NCBI GenBank assembly: GCA_963920635.1
Contig: OY987298.1
Location: 24,530,647-24,594,646, forward strand
Length of the DNA: 64,000 nt
Direction of reading: 5' to 3'
Origin: Pseudeuparius sepicola
Taxonomy: Eukaryota > Arthropoda > Insecta > Coleoptera > Anthribidae
Shown: positions 23,525 to 32,582 of the stretch, in pieces
Layout: each line of letters opens with the position of its first letter
Position numbering within the stretch: position 1 is the stretch's first letter
Translations under genes and position numbers: made by a program
Notes under the pieces: model-generated
What the model saw: only the letters and a program-made list of their open reading frames with translations
What the model was told of the DNA's origin: nothing
Databases searched by the model: none

Positions 23525-24721
23525 ATGCCGAATAACGAAGCTATAAACTCTAATGTAAACAATGAAGCAAACGCTTCAAATAACGACGAAGTACCATTTA
23601 AATTAAGCGAAATATTTTCTATCATCCCTGAATACGATGGGGATCAAATCAATTTAAATACTTTTATCATTGCATGTGATAGGGCCATGCAAATGACTGT
23701 TGGCGACCAAGCCATTTTACTTGTTATAAAAATTAAAAATCAATTAAAGGGACGTGCAGCTCAACTCATTAATTCAAGGGACTTGAGTACCTGGAGGGAA
23801 ATCAAACAATTACTTAACGTTCATTTCGGAGATCCTCGCGATCTAACTTCATTAATTCAAGATTTACAAAGAATGTGTCAATCTCAAAATGAAAATGCTT
23901 TGACTTTTGTAGGCAGAGTTCAAACTCACTGCTCAAAAATGTATGCCGCAATAGGAAAACAAAGCCTTCTCACTAGGGAACAAAAAGAATCGCAAGCTAC
24001 CTTAATCGATAGCATGTGTTTAAATACAGTTTTGACAGGTTTAGAACCAAGAATAGGGCAACTAATTCGTGCTAGCAATCCACCAAACATGATGGATGCT
24101 ATAGCTTTAATTAAGAGAGAATTGCAACTTTCTTATTTTGAAAATCAAAAATTTCAGAGGCAAAATCGTGTACCAGTCTTCAATAATAATGTCAAAAGAA
24201 CCAGTAATAATTTTCCAAAATTTTGTAATTATTGCAAAAGAAATGGACATACTATCAATGAATGTCGAACTAAAAATCAAAATAATTATTACAGAAATGG
24301 TCCAAATCCTTCTAGCTACTATAACAATTTCCAAAACAACTCCCAAAGAAATAATTTCTCCCAAAATAGGTTCCATCAAAGACCATCTTTTCCTCAGCAA
24401 AATAATTTTCAAACTCCTTCTTTCCAACCTAGGAATCACCCTCAAAACTTCCAACCAAGAAATCAACCTCCTAGAAATTTTTCTAATAATATTCCTAGAA
24501 ACAATTTTCCAAGAACTTTTAATAATAATTCAGGTTTCCAGCCTTCTAATCAAAATTTTACTCCTAGATTCCCAAATTCAAATCCAAATAACCAAAATAG
24601 AACTCCCCAACAACATTATCTGGGCCAAAGCGAAAATTTTCAATTAACAGCCTCGGACCAGAATCCTATTCCCAACTTCAAGAATCTTGGTATGACCAAT
24701 ACGGACCAAACGTTTGCATAA
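23525..24721 (+). CDS. gag: Gag-like protein, 398 aa, with one zinc knuckle
   Basis: Gag proteins form the particle and bind the element RNA. Residues about 25-205 look like a helical capsid domain (FSIIPEYDGD, then TFVGRVQTHCSKMYAA). A single CCHC knuckle has Cys234, Cys237, His242 and Cys247 (spacing C-X2-C-X4-H-X4-C). From about residue 250 the tail is almost only Asn, Gln, Pro, Phe and Arg, typical of RNA-binding, disordered sequence. The ATG at 23525 is the first usable start after the short upstream frame. The 3' end overlaps the open pol frame by about 120 nt (24601-24721). Confidence 0.93.
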   Translation: MPNNEAINSNVNNEANASNNDEVPFKLSEIFSIIPEYDGDQINLNTFIIACDRAMQMTVGDQAILLVIKIKNQLKGRAAQLINSRDLSTWREIKQLLNVHFGDPRDLTSLIQDLQRMCQSQNENALTFVGRVQTHCSKMYAAIGKQSLLTREQKESQATLIDSMCLNTVLTGLEPRIGQLIRASNPPNMMDAIALIKRELQLSYFENQKFQRQNRVPVFNNNVKRTSNNFPKFCNYCKRNGHTINECRTKNQNNYYRNGPNPSSYYNNFQNNSQRNNFSQNRFHQRPSFPQQNNFQTPSFQPRNHPQNFQPRNQPPRNFSNNIPRNNFPRTFNNNSGFQPSNQNFTPRFPNSNPNNQNRTPQQHYLGQSENFQLTASDQNPIPNFKNLGMTNTDQTFA

Positions 24722-27327
24722 ATACCGTTGACAATAGCAATCTATATTATATTAAAGATAATAAAGATAAGTACAAAATTTTAATTGACACAGGAGCTGG
24801 TATTTCAATTTTCAAACCAGAGACGGTTCAGCAATTTTTAAATCGATGTCCAGAAAATTTTCAAATTAAAGGTATTTCTGGCCAATCAATTCCTATTACT
24901 GAAGCGGTATTTGTTTCTTTTACGGGTCCTCTTTCTCCCCATAAAGTTTATATTTGCGATCTAGATATAGGATTCGACGGAATTTTAGGCGCTGACTTTT
25001 TAGAAAGGTACGGTGCAGTAGTAGATTTTAGGAATAAACAATTAATTACGTACTATAAGGTACACGAATTACTCAAAGACGGAGATGAATTAAACGAGTT
25101 AACGAATAATAATGATAATAATAATCGAGTTGTTTATAAAAGACAAGTTAATGTTGACGAAAGATACGATAGCCTTCATATAAACGCTTATGAACGAAAT
25201 AATAATAATAATAATGATTACACGGAAAATATAAATAATTTTGAAAGCGAAAATACGAGTTATAATATAAATCAGGTTACGATAGAACCGCGTTGCGAAA
25301 AAATATGCAAGTTTCATACGAATAGATATACGAATAAAGAAATGATTTTATGCGCACAACGAGTAGAAAAGGTATACGTGCCAAATGCTATAGTAAAAAT
25401 AAACGAAGACGGTAATTTTTATACGACAATATTAAACGCTAATGCCATAACAAAGGATATTTGTTTCGAAGAATTTGAATTTGAGCCTTACATTAAAGAA
25501 ACGAACGCTAGTGCTAATATTATTTGTAATTTTAATAAAACGAAAAGCAGAGTAGAAGAAATAAAAGAATCATTAAGGCTAGAACATTTAAACGAAGAAG
25601 AAAAAGAATTAATTACTAATTTATGCTTGAATTTTGAAGATATATTTTACTTTGACGGAGATTTCCTAAGTTTCACTAATGAAATAAAACATACTATCGA
25701 TACAGGCGACGCTAAGCCAATTTTTACTAAATCTTATCGATATCCACAAGTTCACAAGGAAGAAGTAAAAACACAAATTAATAAAATGCTTTCTCAAGGA
25801 ATAATTAGACCTTCTGTTTCACCATGGTCGTCCCCAGTATGGGTCGTTCCAAAAAAATTAGACGCTTCAGGCAAACAAAAATGGAGAATCGTAATTGATT
25901 ATAGGAAATTAAATGAATTAACAGTTAATGACAGGTATCCACTGCCTAATATTTCAGATATATTAGATCAGTTGGGTAATTGCCATTATTTTACTACTTT
26001 AGATTTGGCTTCTGGTTTTCAACAAATTGAAATGAATCCAGAAGACATTTCGAAAACTGCTTTTTCCGTTGAAAATGGACATTTCGAATATTTACATATG
26101 CCCTTTGGCCTTCGTAATGCGCCCTCAACCTTTCAGAGGGTTATGGATAATATACTAATGGGGATACAAAACGAAAAGTGCTTAGTTTACATGGACGACA
26201 TTATTATTTATTCTTCCACAATTAATGAACATATCTCTCGTATTACTGAAGTTTTTCAAAGATTAAGAAATTCAAATCTAAAAATACAGCCAGATAAGTG
26301 TGAATTCTTACGAAAAGAAGTAATCTATTTAGGGCATGTTATTACACCTGAAGGGGTTAAACCAAATCCACAAAAAGTACAAGCTGTTATCGATTTTCCT
26401 CAACCTGCCAATACTAAACAAATTAAACAATTTTTGGGTCTTACTGGTTACTACAGGAAGTTTATTCCAAACTTCGCAAAAATGACAAAGCCTTTAACTC
26501 GACTTTTAAGAAAAGACGTACCATTTATTTTTGATAAAGATTGTCGTGAATCTTTCGAACAACTTAAAAATGCATTAATAACTTCACCAATTCTAATATA
26601 TCCTAATTTTGAAAAAGAATTTGTTTTAACTACAGATGCAAGCGCTTTTGCTGTAGGCGCGGTACTTTCGCAAGGACCTGTTGGAAATGATCTTCCCATA
26701 GCATACTTTTCAAGAACCTTAAGTCCAGCAGAAATGAAATATAGCGTTATAGAGAAAGAACTATTGGCAATAATTGCTGCCGTAAAAAACTATAGACCTT
26801 ATCTTTTCGGACGAAAATTCTTATTGGTTACAGATCATAGACCTTTAACCTGGCTTTTCTCAATAAAAGATCCCGGTAGTTGTTTAGCACGTTGGCGACT
26901 TAAATTAGAAGAATATAATTATCAAATAATTTATAAACCTGGAAAAATTAATCGAAATGCCGACGCTTTATCTCGAATCAAAATCAATCATATAAAAGAA
27001 GCTGTTTCCTTTCATACTTCCCTAGACGAACCATCTACTTCCCATGATAATCCTCAAGACATTGACCCGCCTATTGACAATAATGAGACTGACGAAATTG
27101 CTATAATCTGTAATGAATTTGACAGATTTTTTGATCTATACAAGACGACTTCAATGATCGATTATTCTAAAATCCAATATACAAATAATCAACTTTTAGA
27201 CAAAACACACAAGGACATTGTACTAATTTTTCAACAAGACAAATTAACATACCTTCACGAAAAAGTTATTGATGATTTACTTGAGCTAACTATAATAAAG
27301 CAAATGTTCTTTCCAGTCAAACCGTAG
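24601..27327 (+). CDS. pol: Pol: protease, reverse transcriptase, RNase H
   Basis: The open frame runs from 24601, in -1 relative to gag, so it is expected as a Gag-Pol fusion by ribosomal frameshifting. The protease motif DTGAG is encoded at 24787. RT follows with VIDYRKLN (near 25890), FTTLDLASGFQQI and the catalytic YMDD at 26188-26199. RNase H starts near 26630 with TDASAFAVGAVLSQ and contains the E and D of KELLAI and TDHRPLTW. The frame ends at 27327 although the integrase continues in another frame. That break is not expected for this family and suggests an indel between about 27280 and 27327. An in-frame ATG at 25342 lies inside the RT region and is unlikely to be a true start. Confidence 0.95.
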   Translation, partial: NSPTTLSGPKRKFSINSLGPESYSQLQESWYDQYGPNVCINTVDNSNLYYIKDNKDKYKILIDTGAGISIFKPETVQQFLNRCPENFQIKGISGQSIPITEAVFVSFTGPLSPHKVYICDLDIGFDGILGADFLERYGAVVDFRNKQLITYYKVHELLKDGDELNELTNNNDNNNRVVYKRQVNVDERYDSLHINAYERNNNNNNDYTENINNFESENTSYNINQVTIEPRCEKICKFHTNRYTNKEMILCAQRVEKVYVPNAIVKINEDGNFYTTILNANAITKDICFEEFEFEPYIKETNASANIICNFNKTKSRVEEIKESLRLEHLNEEEKELITNLCLNFEDIFYFDGDFLSFTNEIKHTIDTGDAKPIFTKSYRYPQVHKEEVKTQINKMLSQGIIRPSVSPWSSPVWVVPKKLDASGKQKWRIVIDYRKLNELTVNDRYPLPNISDILDQLGNCHYFTTLDLASGFQQIEMNPEDISKTAFSVENGHFEYLHMPFGLRNAPSTFQRVMDNILMGIQNEKCLVYMDDIIIYSSTINEHISRITEVFQRLRNSNLKIQPDKCEFLRKEVIYLGHVITPEGVKPNPQKVQAVIDFPQPANTKQIKQFLGLTGYYRKFIPNFAKMTKPLTRLLRKDVPFIFDKDCRESFEQLKNALITSPILIYPNFEKEFVLTTDASAFAVGAVLSQGPVGNDLPIAYFSRTLSPAEMKYSVIEKELLAIIAAVKNYRPYLFGRKFLLVTDHRPLTWLFSIKDPGSCLARWRLKLEEYNYQIIYKPGKINRNADALSRIKINHIKEAVSFHTSLDEPSTSHDNPQDIDPPIDNNETDEIAIICNEFDRFFDLYKTTSMIDYSKIQYTNNQLLDKTHKDIVLIFQQDKLTYLHEKVIDDLLELTIIKQMFFPVKP
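24634..24640 (+). promoter_or_regulatory. Candidate -1 frameshift site A AAT TTT
   Basis: In the gag frame the codons read GAA AAT TTT, which places the heptamer A-AAT-TTT in the X-XXY-YYZ register used for -1 slippage. It lies inside the 120-nt gag/pol overlap, and pol is exactly -1 to gag. I could not confirm a downstream pseudoknot. Confidence 0.7.
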
Positions 27328-28448
27328 CTAAAAGAAAATATTATATAATTCCTGTTCCTTTTAATTTTGAAACCGCAATACAAGTACTCTTCATATCTCT
27401 TTATTACAGTAAAGATATATTCGAAGAAAATAAAACTTATTACATTGAAAACAATCCAGATTTTCCAATTTTAGAAATGTTTAATTTTTTGTTCTCAGAT
27501 AAAAATTTCCAACTAACAATTTGTCAGAACATTGTGACTATACCAGACGAAGACCAAATACCTATAATAATAGATCAATTTCATTCAGGCAAGACAAACT
27601 TACATCGAGGAATAAACGAAACAATTAGACGTATTAAACAAAAATATAATTGGACAGGACTAACTAAAGACGTTGAAACCTTTATTCGACAGTGCGAAAT
27701 CTGCCAAAAGACAAAAATTTGCAGACAAAACTTGGACAGTCCCTTAGTTATTACCGAAACTCCTAAAACTCCTTTCGAAAGAATAAATATCGACATCCTA
27801 GAAATCCCAGTAAAAAATAATATCCTTACCATAAGAGACGAACTAACAAAATTTACCCAAGCTTATGCACTTCCTAATAAAACAGCGAGATCTGTAGTAG
27901 ACGCTCTTTTACTCTATTTTCAACATTTTGGAACTCCCTTAAGAATCCATTGCGATGTAGGTAAAGAATTTAATAATCAATTAATGAAAGATCTTTGTAA
28001 ATTATACAATATAAAATTAACTTTCTCTAGTGTTAGTCATCCGCAATCAAATGGCTCCTTAGAAAGATTTCATGCCACCTTAACTGAAATGATACGCGCA
28101 TGTAGTACAGAAAATCCTAACGAACACCCATTTCAAATGCTTCCTTACGCTTGTATAGCATATAACAATTCTATAAATAAAACACACGGCTTTACTCCTT
28201 ACGAATTGCTATTCGGTCACACCTCGTCTCGACCTCCAGAAGTTTTGTATAATCAGCAAGAATTAATCTCTAAGTACGTTCGCGATTTAAACAATAAAAT
28301 AAAGCATTATTATGAAGTGGCAAGAAAGCGTACGGATATGCGCAAGCAAAAAGCAAAACAGCGATTTGATACACACGTTTCGGAGCAGCGACAATTTCGC
28401 GTAGGAGAAAAGGTTTATGTCAAGGAGTCCCAAAAAAAAAAAAACTAG
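27285..28448 (+). CDS. Integrase part of pol
   Basis: This frame lacks its own upstream start (first ATG at 27477, inside the domain) and continues the pol polyprotein after the frame break. The N-terminal HHCC zinc-binding domain is visible (two His near 27590-27600, then CEICQKTK). The catalytic core follows with the three acidic residues: Asp in INIDIL (about 27790), Asp in HCDVGKEF (about 27953) and Glu in SLERFH (about 28063). The frame ends at 28448 directly after a 13-A run at 28432-28444; homologous C-terminal sequence continues in a different frame. Homopolymer slippage, or an assembly error, is the simple explanation. Confidence 0.92.
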   Translation, partial: ANYNKANVLSSQTVAKRKYYIIPVPFNFETAIQVLFISLYYSKDIFEENKTYYIENNPDFPILEMFNFLFSDKNFQLTICQNIVTIPDEDQIPIIIDQFHSGKTNLHRGINETIRRIKQKYNWTGLTKDVETFIRQCEICQKTKICRQNLDSPLVITETPKTPFERINIDILEIPVKNNILTIRDELTKFTQAYALPNKTARSVVDALLLYFQHFGTPLRIHCDVGKEFNNQLMKDLCKLYNIKLTFSSVSHPQSNGSLERFHATLTEMIRACSTENPNEHPFQMLPYACIAYNNSINKTHGFTPYELLFGHTSSRPPEVLYNQQELISKYVRDLNNKIKHYYEVARKRTDMRKQKAKQRFDTHVSEQRQFRVGEKVYVKESQKKKN

Positions 28449-29083
28449 CTAACAAATTTAATGGACCCTATAAAATTAAAGAAATTTATACGAATTCAGC
28501 TTTGCTACATAACCCAATTACTAACCAAACTACAAAAATGAATTTTGATATGCTAAAGAAATGTCACAAATTACAGGAAGAAGAACTAACGGTTAAAGAA
28601 TTCTTTTATACTCTAGATCGAAAAATCCCTATTGAAAATAATAACGTTTCCATTGAACTGGGCAATTTATTTGATGCCCCTGAAAATATTTCCTTAGCCC
28701 ACTGTGTATCTAAAGATTTAGAAATGAATGCAGGAATTGCAAAAGAATTTAAGAATAAATTTGGACACGTAGATGAACTAAAAAATCAAAATAAGTCAAT
28801 TAGTGAAATAGCAGTACTTCAACTACCGACAAGAAATATTTATTATTTAATAACTAAAGAATTTTTCTATTATAAACCAACTTATGCTAATTTATTTAAT
28901 TGCTTGAAGGAATTACGAACAAATTGTCTCGAGAGCACTGATGAAAAAGATAAAATTATAGCTATACCCAAGTTAGCTTGTGGATTAGACAAATTAGATT
29001 GGGACACAGTTCTCCCTATGATCAAATATATTTTCAAAAATACTGATATTAAAATAATTTGTTATATCGAACCAAGTTCCTAA
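28442..29083 (+). CDS. Pol C-terminus with macro domain (TARG1/OARD1-like)
   Basis: After the A-run the frame first encodes the end of the integrase (KFNGPYKIKEIY). A macro domain then occupies about 28643-29071. It shows the family's order: a GNLFDAP strand, SLAHCVSKDLEMNAGIA (the nucleotide-binding loop), FKNKFG, YYLITK, KPTYANL, and ACGLDKLDW near the end. Macro domains of the TARG1 type remove terminal ADP-ribose from proteins and use a Lys and an Asp; the equivalents are the Lys of LITK (28856-28858) and the Asp of CGLD (28988-28990), both present. It appears fused to pol, not a separate gene: there is no ATG before it in good context, and it runs straight on from the integrase tail. It ends 18 bp before the env splice acceptor. 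Confidence 0.85.
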   Translation, partial: KLANKFNGPYKIKEIYTNSALLHNPITNQTTKMNFDMLKKCHKLQEEELTVKEFFYTLDRKIPIENNNVSIELGNLFDAPENISLAHCVSKDLEMNAGIAKEFKNKFGHVDELKNQNKSISEIAVLQLPTRNIYYLITKEFFYYKPTYANLFNCLKELRTNCLESTDEKDKIIAIPKLACGLDKLDWDTVLPMIKYIFKNTDIKIICYIEPSS

Positions 29084-29102
29084 TTCTGAAACTTCGTTAC
29101 AG

Positions 29103-30207
29103 ATTTTCTTTGTTCGCTACCGCTATGGCACAATATACACTGCGACCAATTAATAACACCATAGGCGTGTTCTATCAAGAGCAATCCGGACTCAAAATTT
29201 CTAATGACAAGTGGAGTTTATTGGTATATAAAGACATTTCATCTCTAAAAACAACATTCGAAAATAATAATAAGATTTTAGAAAATATGCAATTTATAAT
29301 TCAACCAAAAGACGTACGAATGGCCGCCTTTCTAAGCGAAGTTAAGTCACATCTCACTTTACTAAATCAACTTTCCGAAAACATTGCGCTCAAATTTGAA
29401 GAATTAGCTATTGATGTAAGAAGATATAAAAGAGGTTTAATTAATGGTTTAGGGTCAGTTTCAAGATGTGAAGCTCAATTATTAGAGGTAAAAACCCATT
29501 TACCTAATACTTGTGACATAGTCACAATTTCAATTGAAAGTTACAATGTACAATTGATTCAAGAGAATCAATGGTTAATAATTTTAAGTGAAATATTTCC
29601 TATAACTATTAAGTGCAAAAATCAAAATCCTTTGACTATAATGCTAGACAAAACTTCAATTTTAACGTTAAAATCTGAATGCATTGCTTATATTGGAAGT
29701 ACTAAAATTCAAACGAAAAATTTAAATAAATCTAATCAAACCTATAAATTTCACCCAATTAATATACCATTTGAATGTTGCAAAGAAACTCCAAATAAAC
29801 TAAAATATCCTGACTTAAAACCTTTACAACTAAATAAATTTAATTATGACGATTTAAATGTCGCAAAGCATAAATTAGACGAATATGCAAAGGATCTTGA
29901 TAATATTATTAACGAACCAACTGTAAATAAGTATACGCCAATATTGACATATCTATCCATTACTTTAATCATACTTTTAATTATTGTGTACTTTTATTTT
30001 AAATGTAAAAAGTCTAGGAACATTAAAATAGGCATTATTACTACTAATAACGGAGACGATCCTCCACAACCTCCTAGAACACGAAATCGCGTTTTTCAAA
30101 ATTTAAGAAAATTTGTTACTGTCAAAAGAAGACCTTCGTATAGATTGGACGAACCTCGCGAAGAAGAAGAAATTGAACTAAATTCTAATACTAAAACATA
30201 TGCCTAA
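29103..30207 (+). CDS. env: Env-like envelope protein (insect F-type), probably internally deleted
   Basis: The frame opens right after an AG acceptor (29101-29102) and its first residues are hydrophobic. With the 17-nt leader exon at 23400-23416 it would form a typical signal peptide ending near MAQ; without splicing the first ATG is 29125. About 75 codons on comes an extracellular region, then a furin-like basic site (RRYKR) followed by a Gly/Leu/Ile-rich start like the fusion peptide of baculovirus F and errantivirus Env. A membrane segment lies near 29935-30000, with a basic cytoplasmic tail. The stretch between fusion peptide and Cys-rich region is much shorter than in relatives I know, suggesting an internal deletion. 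Env-bearing errantiviruses can be infectious in insects; this copy probably is not. Confidence 0.85.
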
Positions 30208-30244
30208 TTTAATGTCAAAATTTGTTAACACAAATTTTTAATAT

Positions 30245-30255
30245 AAGGGGGAAGG
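30245..30255 (+). promoter_or_regulatory. Polypurine tract
   Basis: The purine run AAGGGGGAAGG ends immediately before the 3' LTR, the normal position for plus-strand DNA priming. Confidence 0.9.
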
Positions 30256-30667
30256 TGTTATATCCGACCTCAAGCATCACCTTGATCATAACCTTGTTTT
30301 TACCCTTGATTCTGTTTACTGTTGGATATTATGTTCTCATTCTCTATTGTTCAAGATGCTTACTACACAGATATCATTTTCCATTGTATATTGTTCTAGA
30401 ATGATTACTAGAACATATCATATTCCTATTGAGTATTGTTAAAACTTGCTTACTGCAAGAATTGCAGAATTTGATCTTCCCTTTGTCTTTATATTCTTTT
30501 CCCATGAGAACCACAACACCTCAGCATAACAGATCTGTATAAATAGGACCTAGTAGAGTAAGAGTGTGAATTCTAGTCTTGTCTGTAGTCTAAGCCGAAA
30601 CTCTGTAACTCGCGTTACTCAAATAAAAGTTTTTTAAAAAGTCTTCGTCTTCACGTCGCCCGTAACA
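30256..30667 (+). repeat. 3' LTR, 412 bp
   Basis: Same length as the 5' LTR and apparently identical to it. It is followed by the TGCA target duplication (30668-30671). Confidence 0.95.
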
Positions 30668-31310
30668 TGCATCTTACCCTGAGGATATTATGTCGTCGCA
30701 ATGATAAAAAAATTAGATGGAATTAGGAACCATTTGGAGATTTGTAATGAGATTTCTTAGGTGTTTAATCATAATGCGGTGACCTGACGTGTCCTCCTCG
30801 TAAATTTTAATACGAATTTTTGGTTCTTTGGAACCCCTCAAATGGTTCCTAATTCCTTATAATTTTTTGATCATTGTAACTACATAATATCCTCAGGGTA
30901 AGACGCATGTTTTCTGCCAAGCTTCTTTGGCCTATTTTTCACTAATTTTTTATTCGTTGGTTTCAGATTCCTCTATATTATGTTACCTATATGTTTTTTA
31001 AATTTTTAACGAAGCCTTTTTACATAATTATTATTTTTCATATTAATTTTCCACATTCGCATACATAAATCAGACTACGTCTAGAAAGGTAAGCACCTTT
31101 TATTATTCAATTTTATTGTATAACTTCATTACTCCATATATAAGTTCCAAGGTACCTAATTCGAAAATATTTTTTTCTAGCTTTGAATTTTCTATAATGT
31201 TACACTGCTGAAGATGACCCCTTAGGAGGGTTGGAACATATATGTACAGTTGATATTAAAAAAAGCTGTGTTTCTGGACCTGAGACTGTAAGTTTTTACC
31301 CCTTTCGTTG

Positions 31311-32582
31311 TATTCTCCCGCTCCACTTCAAGGCATGGACTTATTTCCTCAGTCCCCACTTTTACCTTAAAAATTGTACTACTTGCTATCTAAGGTTTTT
31401 GAATGTTTTTATTTATTTCTTCAATTTTACATCCTTTTTCTATGATTTTTAGAACAAAAGACACTACCTACTTTTCTAAAAAGAGTGGCATAAATAACAA
31501 CTTAATTTTACTGTTCGAACAGATGTTTTTCGAACAAATGTTTTTTTTTGCACTGATGTTTTCGAACAAAATTCCGTAACCCGTATTGTTCAAAATCTAA
31601 CTCTTGATAATTAATTCAAAATATATTTATATATTTCAAACATAAAATGAAAGATATTGTACAGTGAAATTTTCCAATATCTAAAAGTCCATTTTTCTCA
31701 AAACTACGTATTTGAACGAACGATTTTATGTTATTATGGGTTTCACAATGATCGTTTTATAAACTGTTTTTGATCTGAAAGGATACGAATTATGCGAAAG
31801 AAAAATAATATCATTTTTCAATATTTCCTCGGTGTCGAGTGGCTTAATAAGACAAAATCAATTGACACAATAATTATTATTTAACTTTTTTATTATGGCT
31901 GCATTCTTTCCCTTTATCACCGATTATCATTTTTAGTAATCGAAAAATGGTTATCAGGGGCAGAAGGGCTATAATATCTAACCAGCCCGGGCACTTGTCT
32001 CCCAAGCGGCCCCTAAATATGTATCTCATTTGGCTTTAGATTTTTTCTTTTGTTAATTATTATAATAACAATTAAAAAAACAATGTAGATAATGTTACTT
32101 TTTAATGAAACAAAATATAATTTTTTTTATAAAAATATAAATAAAACCATAACTCTCATAAAAGAAATGAAACTTTTTTCTGTAAATATAAATATATAAA
32201 AATATCAAAACACGTAAAGAAATAATAAAACAAAAAATAACAAAACAAAAATACGTATGATTATAACTCGCAATCTACTCCTAATACCTAATATGAAATT
32301 GTTGGTAACAGGAATAAGTTATTATTTTACTCGATGCTTAAGCTCTTTTTTGGCCTCCAAGGTTCTTAAACAACCTCCTCGGCCAAAAAAGTGCACTTAT
32401 GCAATGTAAAAAATGTCTCAGTACACCGTGATATCAAATACACAGTGAGATTACCTATATTATTATTATTATTATGAATAATAATTGAGTGTTTATATGT
32501 GTTTACATAGAGTGGATATATTTATTAGGTGTATGTTTCATTGTTCACCTTTGCATACTATTATAATATTCGAGAATATTAT
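31311..32582. other. A+T-rich intergenic, no gene seen
   Basis: Includes a short run of repeated TTCGAACA-type motifs at 31515-31570 and long A/T tracts at 32050-32250. No coding or RNA feature is supported. Confidence 0.45.

Larger units (their letters stand above)
22773..30667 (+). mobile_element. Errantivirus-like LTR retroelement (Ty3/gypsy clade) with env and macro domain
   Basis: The 7,895-bp element is bounded by two 412-bp LTRs (TGTTAT...GTAACA) with a 4-bp target duplication TGCA (22769-22772, 30668-30671). By eye the LTRs are identical, so insertion was recent. Order: LTR, primer-binding site, leader with a duplicated block, gag, pro-RT-RNaseH, integrase, macro domain, env-like gene, polypurine tract, LTR. 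gag to pol uses a -1 frame relation, and env appears to be made from a spliced RNA. Two further frame breaks (about 27285-27327 and the A13 run at 28432-28444) interrupt pol, so this copy may be inactive unless they are assembly errors. Confidence 0.95.
22417..31310. mobile_element. Foldback element interrupted by the LTR retroelement
   Basis: The left arm (22417-22772) and the right arm (about 30890-31310) are inverted copies. Shared blocks include 'aaaacttacagtctcag', 'ctagacgtagtct', 'ggtgcttacctttctagacg' and 'gaagcttggcagaaaacatg'. The central spacer is at 30668-30890. The LTR element at 22773-30667 sits at the inner edge of the left arm. The right arm still holds the uninterrupted site. 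Confidence 0.85.

Noticed and set aside
24107..24647. Long open frames on the minus strand (24107-24466) and in a second plus frame (24138-24647)
   Set aside because: Both lie under gag; they reflect the biased codon composition of the Asn/Gln/Pro-rich gag tail and have no motifs of their own.
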